Of a stretch of 64,000 nucleotides of DNA, positions 10,040 through 21,787 are shown one piece after another. A model generated the notes under the pieces. That model did not search any database and was not told the DNA's origin. It saw nothing but the letters and a program-made list of their open reading frames with translations. The translations under genes were made by a program, and so were the position numbers. This DNA is from Aegilops tauschii subsp. strangulata (lineage: Eukaryota; Streptophyta; Magnoliopsida; Poales; Poaceae), in the NCBI RefSeq assembly GCF_002575655.3, contig NC_053037.3, positions 147,199,207 to 147,263,206 on the forward strand, written 5' to 3'. Numbering within the stretch: the first letter of the stretch is position 1; every line of letters begins with the position of its first letter.

Positions 10040-12687
10040 TGTAGCGACCCGACCTCAAATGGTCAAGTCTCTGTGCTTCAGTGTCATCCCTGGATCGGTA
10101 ATGCTGACACACACAGTACTCGAAGGATTTATAATAGAGTAGCAATCACACACTTATTACATCGAATGTCTCAAAAGAGAACTTATTACAATACATATGG
10201 CTTAAGGCCATCTAATATGATAACAGCGGAAGACTTGGAAGATAAAGTGAGTCCATCAACTCCAACGGCATAGCTGAGTGCATGACAACGGCCTAGCGAA
10301 CCTTACTCCTCGTCTGAAAAGTCTGCAACATAACACGTTGCAGCCCGAAAACGGGTCAGCACATGGAATATGCTGGCAATATAACACAGTAGAGCAATGA
10401 ACAGATAAATGCTATCACTACATGCATATATGGCTGGTGCAGGCTCTATGGTTATATGTTTCTGCAAAAAGCCAATTTTTCCCTACAACAAAGGAATGCA
10501 TTTTATTTAACTATCATGGTAGTTGAAACATCATTGAGAAGGTTCCTCCAACTCAATCCCAATTAAAGTAATCATTAACCCAACAAATTAAGTTAGAGTG
10601 ATGAGATGCAATAGGATAATCCAAGTACTAGATACTCAAGATGTTCATAACCGGGGACACGGCTAACCATGATTAGTTTGTACACTCTGCAGAGGTTTGC
10701 GCACTTTTCCCCACAAGACTCGATCTCCTCCGTTGGATTTCTCGCACTACCTGGTGTTTGAGGAACGGATGACCGAGACACTGTCTTTCAGAAGCATTAA
10801 CTCTTTACTCCGGGTGGACAGATACACCTACTTTCCCTCTACATCTGCTAGCCCACCACTGAAAGAGGTCACAGAACATACTCAACTATTCCAGAGCCCA
10901 TAATGGCTTGTGGCTACACACGGAAGTTTCTAGCATGAAATATCTCACGGTCCCTTTTGAGCTTGGGTGGCGCCGTAGGAGGATCACACGGTATATCCCC
11001 GGGATCTCCTAGGACAACGCTGGTATATCCCCAGGTGCCCAAACAAGCAATCCACCCAGATGTGTATTAAAGTTGCCACCTTAAGTTGAACCATTAATTA
11101 ACAACTCACATCTGTCATGGATACACTCAAACCCAATCCACGTCTACGAGCATAGCATGGCAATATAAGCATAACGTAGAAGTAACTCCCAAGGGTTTGA
11201 TAATAAAACTCGTAATAGGTTCTACCTCATCATCTACTTCCCAATACCTACAAATTAATCACATCCTAATCATGAGTGTTTGAGGATTGGAACTAATGCA
11301 TAAAAACTGGGTATGAAAAGAGTATGATCAATGTGTTACTTGCCTTGCTGACGATCCGCAAAACTTAGAGACTCGTAGTAGCACGCTGCGCACTCCGGGA
11401 ATTCTAGCAAACAAAGAATAACATACATAAGCATTCAAGCAAAGATGCACGGGTAAAAATCAAATAAGAAGATCTAACCAGAAAGTTCAACTTAAGAACT
11501 CCGGGTTGCAAAAAGAATCAAATCAAACGGAGCAACGAAACTCAAACTACGAATGAAATAAGATCCGATTACTAATCTGGACTAAAGTCAAATTTTACAG
11601 TCCAAAATCTTGCAAGTTGGTTAAACAGAAGGAGGGCTTCGAGGCGAAGATCTAAGCGCTTGAATCGCCTGATTCCGATAAAGGAGCGAAAAGTTACGCT
11701 AGAACGAAAATCGGATCAGAAATCGCGATCGAAAATAATCGCGAAAAACACGAGAAAAAGAAAATTGACAAACAGGCTAACGAACGAACGTTTGCTGTCT
11801 GTGACTAACGGACGAAAACTGTTCCTTAAAACGAATACGGACGAACGTCCGCTATATAACCAAACCGAAAAAAACAGAAACAAAACTCGATCTAATAAAA
11901 AAAAGAAAACTAGAGTTTATAAAACAAACGATATGTTTTTCTGGGAAACCGACGAACGGCGAGGCGGCGGCGGCTACCTCCGGCGGGATCGGCGTAGCGG
12001 TGGGGTGGCGGCTCCGGCGGCAAAACGCAGCGGCGGCGGGGCGGATCCGGCTGCGGGTGGCGCGGCGGCGGCGACTAGCGGCGGTGGCGGCTAGGGTTTG
12101 GGGAGGCGCGGCGCTGGGTGGGCTGCGGGGCGGCGGCGGCTCGGCTTATAAGGGCCGGCCCGAGGTGTCCTGGCCGGGTACGGCCCGGAGTCGGTTAACT
12201 TTTTTCTAAATAATTCTGACATGCAGAAAACGAAAGAAAAGAAATACTAAACGGACTCCAAAAATCCTGAAATAAATTTTCCCCGTCCTCTAAACATATG
12301 CCGGACAAGGTGAACATTTATTTAGGACTCTAATGAAATTTTGAAAAACGCATATTTTTCCTATGAAAATAAAATAGCAATAAAATCCCAAAAAAAACAT
12401 TTTTTTAATATTTTCCTCCAATATTTCATTCATTTTGGAGAAGTCATATTATCTCCTCTCTTATATTTTAATATGAAATATTTTCGGAGAGAAAAATAAT
12501 AAAACAAATGATCCTCGTTTCGATATTTGATAAACATTCAAATATGAAAACGGTGAAATCCCTAACTCTCTCCGAGGGTCCTTGAGTTGCTTAGAATTTT
12601 GAGGATCGCAAATCGAAATGCAATAAAATATGCTATGCATGAATGATCTATGTATAACATTCCAAATTGAAAATTTAGGATGTTACA
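10040..12687 (-). repeat. T 3' LTR (left)
   Basis: The 2,648-bp LTR runs from TGTAGCGACC to GGATGTTACA on the plus strand; the element reads leftward. A TTATAAG box at about 12147 on the minus strand is a likely promoter, giving a short U3 and a very long R/U5. The stretch 11950-12170 is extremely GC-rich with GGC/GCG repeats; ORFs there (11660-12209) are compositional artefacts. No gene. Confidence 0.93.
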
Positions 12688-12701
12688 AACCTACCCCGCT
12701 T
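12688..12701 (-). other. T polypurine tract
   Basis: On the minus strand AAGCGGGGTAGGTT directly precedes the 3' LTR. Position and purine content fit a PPT. Confidence 0.75.
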
Positions 12702-13551
12702 AAGATGAATCTCGCCCTCGAGATTCGGGTTGGCTAGAAAATAGGTGCGGGTGGTCTTTGCGTAGATCATCCTCTCGTTCCCAGGTGGCTTCATCCTCGG
12801 TATGGTGGCTCCACTGAACTTTGCAAAACTTGATAACCTTGCTGCGAGTAACCCGGCTGGCAAACTCTAGAATCTTGACAGGCTTCTCCTCATATGTCAA
12901 ATCACTGTCCAACTGAATCACTTCCAGTGGCACTGTATCCCTCAGAGGGATATCAACCATCTCTGTGTGGCACTTCTTCAACTGGGAAACGTGAAACACA
13001 TCATGTACTCCCGACAGTCCTTCGGGTAACGCCAACTTGTAGGCAACCTCTCCCGTGTGTTCCAAAACACGGTACGGTCCCACAAATCTCGGGGCTAACT
13101 TTCCTTTAACTCCAAAACGCTTAACTCCTCGAAGAGGTGATACTCGCAGATACGCTCTGTCTCCGATTTCATATACTACCTCCTTGCATTTTGAATCTGC
13201 ATAACTCTTCTATCAGGACTGAGCTACCTTCAGTCTATCTCGAATCAGCTTAACCTTCTCTTCGGACTCCTTAATCAAATCTGGTCCAAACAACTAACGG
13301 TCTCCAACTTCATCCCACATCAATGATGTTCGACATCTTCTTCCATACAGGGCTTCGAACGGTGCCATCTTCAAACTGGCCTGGTAGCTGTTGTTGTATG
13401 AGAACTCCGCGTAGGGCAAGTTGTCATCCCAACTAGATCCGTAATCTAGCGCACAAGCTCTCAACATGTCCTCCAGAATCTGATTGACTCTCTCAGTCTG
13501 TCCATCTGTCTGCGGGTGAAAAGTTGTACTGAACTCTAGTCTGGTACCCAA
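12700..13551 (-). pseudogene. pol: T integrase C-terminus and chromodomain
   Basis: 13551-13294 encodes the end of the integrase core, with PQTDGQTERVNQ giving the catalytic Glu, and stops at TAG 13294-13296 (probably from CAG). 13083-12700 encodes the GPYRVL region (the GPY/F module) and then a chromodomain at about residues 66-115, with aromatic and acidic positions (YEEKP, VKILEF, VQW, ATWE). In chromoviruses this domain directs integration to particular chromatin. At least one more stop near 13210 lies between the two parts. Confidence 0.88.
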
Positions 13552-13569
13552 GGTCTGGTGCAGCTGGTG

Positions 13570-14220
13570 CTAAAACTTTGAAGTAATCTGTGTTCCTCTA
13601 TCTGATACGATGGTCCTCGGAACTCCATGCAGACATACGATCCTAGTCATATATATCTTGGCCAACTTCGCACTTGTATAGGTGGTTTTCACTCGGATAA
13701 AGTGGGCTACTTTGGTCAAGCGATCCACTACTACCCAGATAGAATCATATCCTGATCGGGTCCTGGGCAATCCGGTGATAAAATCGATGCCAAGCTTATC
13801 CCACTTCCATTCGGGTATCGGCATAGGCTGCAGTAATCCTGCTGGCTTCTGATGTTCTGCCTTCACTCTCTGACATACATCACATACGGCTACATACTTG
13901 GCAATATCCCTCTTCATACCAGTCCACCAGAAACGCTCCTTCAAATCCAAATACATCTTGGTGTTTCCGGGGTGTATCGAGTATGGCGAGTCATGAGCTT
14001 CCTGTAGTATCAACTTCCTGATCTCTGCATTATTGGGCACATATATACGGTCTTCAAACCACAAGGTGTCGTGCTCATCCTCACGAAAACCTTTGGCTTT
14101 CCCTTCACTCATCTTCTCCTTTATCTTGGCAATCTCCTTGTCATCCTTCTGAGCTTCCTGAATCTTTCCCAACAATGTAGACTGAACATCCATTGCTGCA
14201 ACAAAACCCTCTAGGAACAA
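13570..14220 (-). pseudogene. pol: T integrase, zinc finger and catalytic core
   Basis: About 216 codons contain the HHCC motif (HPGNTKMYLDL followed by CDVCQRV) and two catalytic Asp regions (GIDFITGLP and SDRGTQ). The frame ends at TAG 13570-13572, probably from TGG, because similarity continues in the next ORF. It overlaps the end of the RT/RNase H ORF in a different frame near 14141-14220, which marks a frameshift. Confidence 0.88.
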
Positions 14221-15292
14221 TCTCCAGACGTAGCTCCCTGAGATCCTTGGCTAACTCCTTTGGCATCCCTCCGCTTACGAGGGTGTTAACATAACTCTTA
14301 CGGCTCAAAGCGTCTGCTACGACATTGGCATTTCCTGGGTGATAATGCAACTTCATGTCATAATCCTTTATAAGCTCCAACCATCTCCTCTGCCTGAGGT
14401 TCAGCTCCTTCTGAGTAAAAATGTACTTCAAACTCTTGTGATCTGTGTATACGTCACAACAATTTCCAATGAGAAAGTGTCTCCAGGTCTTGAGCGCGTG
14501 CACCACAGCTGCTAACTCCAAATCATGCATGGCATAATTCAATTCATGCGGTGTAAGTTGTCGTGAGGCATACGAAACAACTCTCCCGTCTTGCATAAGT
14601 ACTCCTCCAAGTCCTAAGCGAGAGGCGTCGCAATACACTTGGAAATCCTTGCGTATATCCGGCAGAATCAGCACTGGGGTTGTAGTCAAATGTTTCTTCA
14701 ACTCCTGGAAACTTACTTCACATTCATCATTCCAATGGAACATAGTGTCCTTTTTCAACAATGCCGTCATAGGCTTTGCAATCTTAGAGAAATTCTCAAT
14801 AAATCTCTGATAATATCCCGCGAGTCCAAGAAAACTGCGGATCTCTCCAACTGAGGTTGGTGCCAACCACTCAGTGACTGACTGGACCTTGGTGGGATCC
14901 ACTGCTATACCTTCTCCTGATATAACATGTCCAAGAAATCCAACTTCCTTCAACCAAAACCCACATTTGCTGAACTTGGCATACAACTGGTGTTCCCTGA
15001 GCTTTTCGAGAACCAAACGCAAATGTTCCTTGTGCTCCTCTTCATTCTTCGAGCATACCAAGATATCATCTATAAACACCACGACAAACTTATCCAAGAA
15101 CTCCATGAACACTTTGTTCATCATACTCATGAAATAGGCAGGGGCGTTAGTCAATCCAAATGACATAACCGTATACTCATACAGCCCGTACCTTGTGGTG
15201 AAAGCTGTTTTAGGTATATCCTTCTCCCGGATCTTCAGTTGGTGATATCTTGATCGCAGATCGATCTTCGAAAACACTTTAGCTCCTGTCAA
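14221..15292 (-). pseudogene. pol: T reverse transcriptase and RNase H
   Basis: The ORF begins just after a nonsense codon that interrupts RT. It holds the RT palm with an intact active site (VVVFIDDIL), the connection domain and RNase H ([11 protein letters not shown], then TDHKSLKYI and ADALSRK). These enzymes copy the RNA genome to cDNA and degrade the template. The RT active site is intact here, unlike in C1 and O. A frameshift near 14220 joins it to integrase. Confidence 0.9.
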
Positions 15293-16084
15293 CTAGTCAA
15301 ATAAACCATTGATCATCGGCAGTGGGTACCTGTTCTTGATCGTCACTTCATTCAACGCACGATAATCAACAACCATCCTTAAGGATCCATCCTTCTTCTC
15401 AACCAAGAGCACTGGGGCTCCCCAAGGTGATGAACTTCGTCGGATGTAACCTTTCTCCAATAACTCCTTAATCTGCTTCTTGATCTCTTCTAGATCATTT
15501 GCGGGCATCCGGTATGGTCTCTTTGATATTGGCCCGGTGCCTGGCAATAGCTCTATCAGAAACTCGATGTCTCGATCTGGCGGCATGCCTGGTAACTCCT
15601 CTGGAAAAACATCTGGGTAATCCCTCACTACAGGCACTTCCTCCTGAACAACTCCCGTGAGAGAATTTACTTGGCTCCTCCTAGGGACATGCCTAGATAC
15701 ATACTTGATCCTTTTTCCTTCAGGGGTGGTGAGTAAAATTGACTTACTCGCGCAATCGATGTTTCCTTCATACATCAATAGCCAATCCATTCCTAGTATC
15801 ACATCCAATCCTTGTGACTCCAAAATTATCAAGTCAGAGGGGAAAACATGGCCTCCAATGGTCAATGGCATCTGAAAACATCCTTGTCTTGCCATATACT
15901 CCGCTCCTGGTGAACTTACTAACATAGGTGTCCTAAGTACCTTAGTGGGCAACTTATACTTATCCACGAATCCCCTTGATATGTATGAATGCGATGCACC
16001 AGTATCGAAAAGAACAATTGCAGTAAAAGACTTAACCAAAAACTTACCGACAACTGCATCAGGCTGCTCCTCAACCTCCTCCAT
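15293..16084 (-). pseudogene. pol: T protease and N-terminal RT
   Basis: 263 codons. The aspartic protease motif FDTGAS is at residues 26-31, followed by a LGMDWL motif. The RT fingers ([24 protein letters not shown]) come near the end. It stops at TAG 15293-15295, probably a former CAG, in the middle of RT. The start overlaps gag in another frame at about 16084, so gag and pol are separated by a one-base shift, probably an indel, as related elements usually have one ORF. Confidence 0.88.
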
Positions 16085-17100
16085 GTTACGTGGCTCACTT
16101 GTCCCCTATTGAAAGGGTTGGGCTTCTTCCCAGCGCTTCCATTGCCATTGCCGTTCTTCAATTCCGGACAATCATTGGCGTAGTGTCCAGTCTTCCCGCA
16201 CTTGAAACAAGTAATGTGACTTTGATCCTTCTTGGCGGGTGTGGATGGGTTAGAGCGGTTCTGATTGTTGCCTGCTCCGTTCCCGTTTCCATTCTTGGGG
16301 CCACTGTGGTTGTGAGAACTCCCTCCATTGTGGGTGTGGCCTCCATGGTTATGGACAAGTTCTCCCGAGTTCAGAGTGAAACGAGGCTTCTGCTGAGCTC
16401 CAGAATTGTACTTTCCTTGTCCATACTTCCTCTTGCGGCTCTCAATCTGCTGCTGCTTCCCTTCAATCATAAGGGCCTTGTCTACCAACTCCTGGTAGTT
16501 GTTGAATGTTTCCACCATCAACTGCATGCTCATCTCATCATTAAGCCCTTCCATAAACTTCTCATGCTTCGCGGCATCTGTGGCCACATCATCAGGGGCA
16601 TAACGAGATAGCTTGCTAAACTCATCTACGTACTGTGCCACAGTACGATTTCCCTTGCGTAAGTTGCAAAACTCACGCTTCTTCATGCTCATAGCTCCAG
16701 TTGAGACATGGGCTGTGCGGAATGCTTGCTGGAACTGATCCCAAGTGACATTTGTTATGGAAAAAGTGGCTGTGTAATTCTCCCACCATGAGGCTGCTGG
16801 TCTGTCCAACTGATGTGCGGCGAAACGCACCTTCTCTGCATCTGTGCGACCTGCGGTGGTCAACTCCCTTCCAATCCTGCGTAGCCAGTCATCCGCAACT
16901 ATGGGCTCGGTGCTACTGGAAAACACCGGTGGCTGTAACCTCAGAAAACGGGCTAAGTTGTCAACTGGAGGAGGGTTGTTGTTGTTGTTGTTGTTGTTGC
17001 CTTGGTTCTGGACTAATATCTGCATCAAGGCATTCTGCTGCTGGAGCAACTGGGTGATCTCCAGTGGGAAGACAAATCCGGTGTCACGTCTCGGAGGCAT
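15919..17100 (-). pseudogene. gag: T gag with CCHC zinc knuckle
   Basis: The longest gag frame is 393 codons; roughly the first 335 are authentic and the rest is out-of-frame read-through. A poly-Asn run (about residues 35-42) precedes the retrotransposon gag domain (ADDWLRRIGREL, SWWENY). The knuckle is intact: C298, C301, H306, C311. Gag forms particles and binds RNA. The ATG at 17100 starts MPPRRDT. The gag ORF itself has no stop before the gag/pol frameshift. Confidence 0.88.
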
Positions 17101-17297
17101 CTGATGGGTTTAGAGGGGAGAGATTAGAATAGAAAAGAGGTCTAGTGAGAAAGCACTACCCATATGCACATGAGACAAACACAATCATATCACTCAATCA
17201 ATCAAACAAGGGCATACAAACGGTCTAGAACTATCGTTAAAGTGCCTGGACTACTACTATATACATGGGGGAATACTATTAATCGTATGGTGGTCTG

Positions 17298-18038
17298 CTA
17301 GAAATTTTGATCGGTGGAAGACTCCATGATGTCCGCTCCAGCTTCGTCTTCATAATCGTCATCACTATCGCCAGGGTCGGAGTCGGTGTCGTCGATGATG
17401 ATGTAGTTCTCCGGGCAAGTGGAATCGTCGTCTTCTCCTCCTGGCGCGGGGTCTCCCATGAATACTCCGATCTTCTTTATCAGGTCGTCGTTCTTCTCCA
17501 ATAGTGTTGCGATTTCCTCCTCATATCCATTGCGTGTAGACTTGAGTTCCTCTTCTAGCTCAGTGATCCTAGTCATCGCCTTCTTCAAATCTATCATGCT
17601 TGCGCACATCTGGTTCTCCTGGCGTCGAATGTGCTGGTTTAACTCCTGGATGAATGCTGCAATGGACCTGTCCTTCCTGGTACTGACCATCTCCCATTGC
17701 TCCTCTCGGCGCCCGCATATCTAGTAGATAGTATCCTTGAGATCCTTGTGGTAAACTTCGCCAATGCGTCCCATGGTGATGTGGGCTGCCATGCTCTTTC
17801 CCAGACTCCAGGTTGGGGCATCAAAGGAAAACTCAATGGGTTCCGTGACTAGCATGAACGTCCTTCCTGGAACTTGAACTTGAATCATCCAGCGCTCCTC
17901 TTCTAGTAATGTGGCGTTGTAGGTCCCAGTGAAGCTTGGTATTCCGATGTTCAGGTATCTAGTAACTTCCTTCAAGTGTCGCCCAAAATGTGTATCTTCA
18001 TTCGGTTGTGCAAACTTGTTCCTCGATTCCGCCGTCCT
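17298..18038 (-). pseudogene. T leader ORF upstream of gag, function unknown
   Basis: An open frame lies between the PBS and gag. It runs from about 18038 to 17298 and is interrupted once, by TAG at 17721-17723. The first half has a compact, possibly globular sequence (YLNIGIPSF, FSFDAPTWSLGKSM, GRIGEVYHKDL). After the stop it continues in the same frame with a predicted coiled coil (about 17650-17470) and a very acidic tail (DDTDSDPGDSDDDYEDE). I see no in-frame ATG at its 5' end; instead a pyrimidine-rich tract ending TTTAG at about 18038 looks like a 3' splice site, so the first coding exon could be short and upstream. It matches no family I know. Confidence 0.55.
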
Positions 18039-18127
18039 AAAGAGTAGAAAACGGAGAGGAGTCAGAAATGAGTAGAGAAGAGTGACCTATGGCTTTTCTT
18101 AGTGGTCGTGTCCTACATTTAGCGTGT

Positions 18128-18139
18128 GCTCTGATACCA
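18128..18139 (-). other. T primer-binding site, initiator Met tRNA
   Basis: On the minus strand TGGTATCAGAGC follows the 5' LTR after two bases. Its 12 bases are complementary to the 3' end of plant initiator Met tRNA; the match ends after the GC. Confidence 0.9.
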
Positions 18140-18142
18140 TCT

Positions 18143-20772
18143 TGTAGCGACCCGACCTCAAATGGTCAAGTCTCTGTGCTTCAGTGTCATCCCTCGATCG
18201 GTAATGCTGACACACACAGTACTCGAAGGATTTATAACAGAGTAGCACTCACACACTTATTACATCGAATGTCTCAAAAGAGAACTTATTACAATAAATA
18301 TGGCTTAAGGCCATCTAATACGACAACAACGGAAGACTTGGAAGATAAAGTGAGTCCATCAACTCCAACGACATAGCTGAGTGCATGACAACGGCCTAGC
18401 GAACCTTACTCCTCGTCTGAAAAGTCTGCAACATAACATGTTGCAGCCCAAAAACGGGTCAGCACATGGAATATGCTGGCAATATAACACAGTAGAGCAA
18501 TGAACAGATAAATGCTATCACTACATGCATATATGGCTGGTGGAGGCTCTATGGTTATATGTTTTTGCGAAAAGCCAATTTTTTCCTACAACAAAGGAAT
18601 AAATTTTATTTAACTATCATGGTAGTTGAAACATCATTGAGAAGGTTCCTCCAACTCAATCCCAATTAAAGTAATCATTAACCCAACAAATTAAGTTAGA
18701 GTGATGAGATGCAATAGGATAATCCAAGTACTAGATACTCAAGATGTCCATAACCTGGGACACGGCTAACCATGATTAGTTTGTACACTCTGCAGAGGTT
18801 TGCGCACTTTTCCCCACAAGACTCAATCTCCTCCGTTGGATTTCTCGCACTACCTAGTGTTTGAGAAACGGATGGCCGAGACACAGTCTTTCAGAAGCAT
18901 TAACTCTTTACTCCGGGTGGACAGTTACACCTACTTTCCCTCTACATCTGCTAGCCCACCACTGAAAGAGGTCACACAACATACTCAACTATGCCAGAGC
19001 CCATAATGGCTTGTGGCTGCACACGGAAGTTTCTAGCATAAAATATCTCACGATCCCTTTTGAGCCTGGGTGGCGGACCGTAGGAGGATCACACGGTATA
19101 TCCCCGGGATCTCCTAGGACAACACTGGTATATCCCCAGGTGCCCAAACAAGCAATCCACCCAGATGTGTATTAAAGTTGCCACCTTAAGTTGAACCATT
19201 AATTAACAACTCACATCTGTCATGGATACACTCAAACCCAATCCACGTCTACGAGCATAGCATGGCAATATAAGCATAACGTAGAAGTAACTCCCAAGGG
19301 TTTGATAATAAAACTCGTAATAGGTTCTACCTCATCATCTACTTCCCAATACCCACAAATTAATCACATCCTAATCATGCAGTGTTTGAGTATTGGAACT
19401 AATGCATAAAAACTGGGTATGAAAAGAGTATGATCAATGTGTTACTTGCCTTGCTGACGATCCGCAAAACCAAGAGACTCGTAGTAGCACGCTTCGCACT
19501 CCGGGAATTCTATCGCAAACAAACAATAACATACATAAGCATTCAAGCAAAGATGCACGGGTAAAACTCAAATAAGAAGATCTAACCAGGAAGTTCAACT
19601 TAAGAACTCCGGGTTGCAAAAAGAATCAAATCAAACGGAGCAACGAAACGCAAACTACGAACGAAACAAGATCCGATTACTAATCTGGACTAAAGTCAAA
19701 TTTTACAGTACCAAAATCTTGTTCAAGTTGGTTAAACAGAAAGAGGGCTTCGAGACGAAGATCTAGGCGCTTGAATCGCCTGATTCCGATAAACAAGCGA
19801 AAAGTTACGCTACAACGAAATTCGGATCAGAAATCGCGATCGAAAATAATCGTGAAAAACCTGAGAAAAAGAAAACTGACGAACAGGCTAACGAACAAAC
19901 GTTCGCAGTCTGTGACTAATGGACGAAAACCGTTCGTTAAAACGAATGTACGGACGAACGTCCGCTATATAAACGAACCGGAAAAAAATGAAACAAAACT
20001 CGATCTAATAAAAAAATGAAAACTAGGGTTTATAAAAAACGATCTGTTTTTCTGGGAAACCGACGAACGGCGAGGTGGCGGCGGCTACCTCCGGCGGGAT
20101 CGGCGGGGCGGCGGGGTGGCGGCTCCGGCGGCGGGCGGCGCGGCTGCAGCGACTAGCGGCGGTTACTAGGGTTTAGGGAGGCTCGGCGCTGGGTGGGGTG
20201 CGGGGTGGCGGCGGCTCGGCTTATAAGGGCCGGCCCGAGGTGTCCTTGCCGGCTACGGCCCGGAGTCGGTTAACTTTTCTTAAAAAAATAATTCTGACAT
20301 GCAAAACATGAAAGAAAAGAAATACTAAACGGACTCCAAAAATTCTGAAATAAATTTTCCCCGTCCTCTAAAAATATGCCGGACAAGGTGAACATTTATT
20401 TAGGACTCTAATGCAACTTTGAAAAACGCATATTTTTCCTATGCAAATAAAATAGCAATAAAATCCCCAAAAAATATTTATTTGTTTTTAATATTTTTCC
20501 TCCAATATTTCCTTCATTTTGGAGAAGTCATATTATCTCCTCTCTTATATTTTTAATATGAAATATTTTTAGAGAGAAAAATAATAAAACAAATGATCCT
20601 CGTTTCGATATTTCATAAAAATTCAAATATGAAAACGGTGAAATCCCCAACTCTCTCCGAGGGTCCTTGAGTTGCTTAGAATTTCGAGGATCGCAAATCG
20701 AAATGCAATAAAATATGCTATGCATGAATGATCTATGTATAACATTCCAAATTGAAAATTTGGGATGTTACA
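18143..20772 (-). repeat. T 5' LTR (right)
   Basis: The 2,630-bp partner of 10040-12687. It starts TGTAGCGACC and ends GGGATGTTACA, followed by TSD TCTTC (20773-20777). It has the same TTATAAG box and GC-rich block (about 20060-20240) as the left copy, with scattered substitutions and small indels. No gene. Confidence 0.93.
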
Positions 20773-21787
20773 TCTTCGTAGAATATGTAGGAACCAATAT
20801 GAGCATCCAGGTTCCGTTGTTGGTTCTTGACCGGAGATGTGTCTCGGTCATGTCTACATAGTTCTCGAACCCGTAGGGTCTGCACGCTTAACATTCAATG
20901 ACGATTTGTATTATGAGTTATGTGTTTTGGTGACCGAAGTTTGTTCGGAGTCCCGGATGAAATCACGGACATGACGAGGAGTCTCGAAATGGTCGACAGG
21001 TAAAGATTGATATATTGGAAGGTTATGTACGGATACCGGAATGGTTCCGAAGAGGTTCGGGGATTTTTCGGAGTATTGGGAGGTTACTGGAACCCCCCGG
21101 GAAAGTTAATGGGCCTCATGGGCCATAGTGGAGAGAGAGAGGTATGCCACAAGAGGTGGCGCCCCCCATGGAAAGTCCGAGTTGGACACGGGGTGGGGGC
21201 GCGGCCCCTCCTTTCCTTCTCCCTCTCCCCCTCTTTCCCCTTTCCCCCTCTTCGTTGGAAGGAAGGGGGGAGCCGACTAGGACTAGGAGTCCTAGTGGGA
21301 CTCCCCCCACTTGGCGCGCCTCTAGGGCCGGCCGGCCTGCCCTCCCCTCCTTTTTATACATGGGCAGGGGCACCCCAAAGGCACATCAATTGTTCTCTTA
21401 GCCATGTGTCGTGCCCCCTCCACAGTTTACTCCTCCAGTCATAGCGTCGTAGTGCTTAGGCAAAGCCCTGCGCGGATCACATCACCATCACCGTCACCAC
21501 GCCGTCGTGCTGACAGAACTATCCCTCGACCCTCTGCTGGATCAAGAGTTCGAGGGACGTCATCGAGCTGAACGTGTGTTGAACTCGGAGGTGCCGTACG
21601 TTTGGTACTAAGGTCGGTTGGATCATGAAGACGTTCGACTACATCGACCGCATTAACCTAACGCTTCCGCTATAGGTCTACGAGGGTACGTGGACACACT
21701 CACCCCTCTCGTTGCTATGCATCTCCTAGATAGATCTTGCGTGAGCGTATGAATTTTTTTTGAAATTGCATGCTATATTCCCCAACA
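20773..21787 (+). repeat. C1 3' LTR, second part
   Basis: It begins with the right TSD copy TCTTC and continues the C1 LTR (GTAGAATATGTAGGAACC...) to CCCCAACA at 21787. The stretch 21180-21370 is rich in pyrimidines and G runs and contains GGCGCGCC and a TTTTTATACA box near 21350, a possible promoter. ORFs at 21007-21444 are LTR artefacts. Confidence 0.9.

Larger units (their letters stand above)
10040..20772 (-). mobile_element. T: complete chromodomain (Tekay/Del-like) gypsy element
   Basis: A 10,733-bp element with two LTRs (10040-12687 and 18143-20772), TSD TCTTC, a PBS matching initiator Met tRNA and a PPT. In coding order on the minus strand it has a leader ORF, gag with a CCHC knuckle, protease, RT, RNase H, integrase and a C-terminal chromodomain. 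The chromodomain and gene order place it among chromoviruses; Tekay/Del is my best guess from gag and LTR type. I count about 7 differences in the first ~195 aligned LTR bases, so it is not a very recent insertion. All pol parts carry stops or frameshifts. Confidence 0.92.
5380..21787 (+). mobile_element. C1: Ty1/Copia element, split by T
   Basis: C1 has gag, protease, integrase, RT and RNase H in Copia order (5380-9300), a PPT (9321-9333) and a 3' LTR in two pieces (9334-10039 and 20778-21787; 1,716 bp when T is discounted). The 5' LTR and leader lie left of A1, beyond the window. The LTR end (CCCCAACA, 21787) abuts an interrupted LTR of C2 in the opposite orientation, so C1 inserted there; the expected TSD is TTGCC. 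The LTR and protein type are the common TGAAGGAAATATGCC Copia group of wheat. Confidence 0.9.

Noticed and set aside
11660..12209. Lys- and Gly-rich ORFs
   Set aside because: They lie in the T LTR, in an A-rich stretch followed by GGC repeats, and differ in frame from the other LTR copy (19771-20019).
21007..21444. 145-codon ORF
   Set aside because: It lies wholly in the C1 LTR and is not conserved in the C2 LTR.
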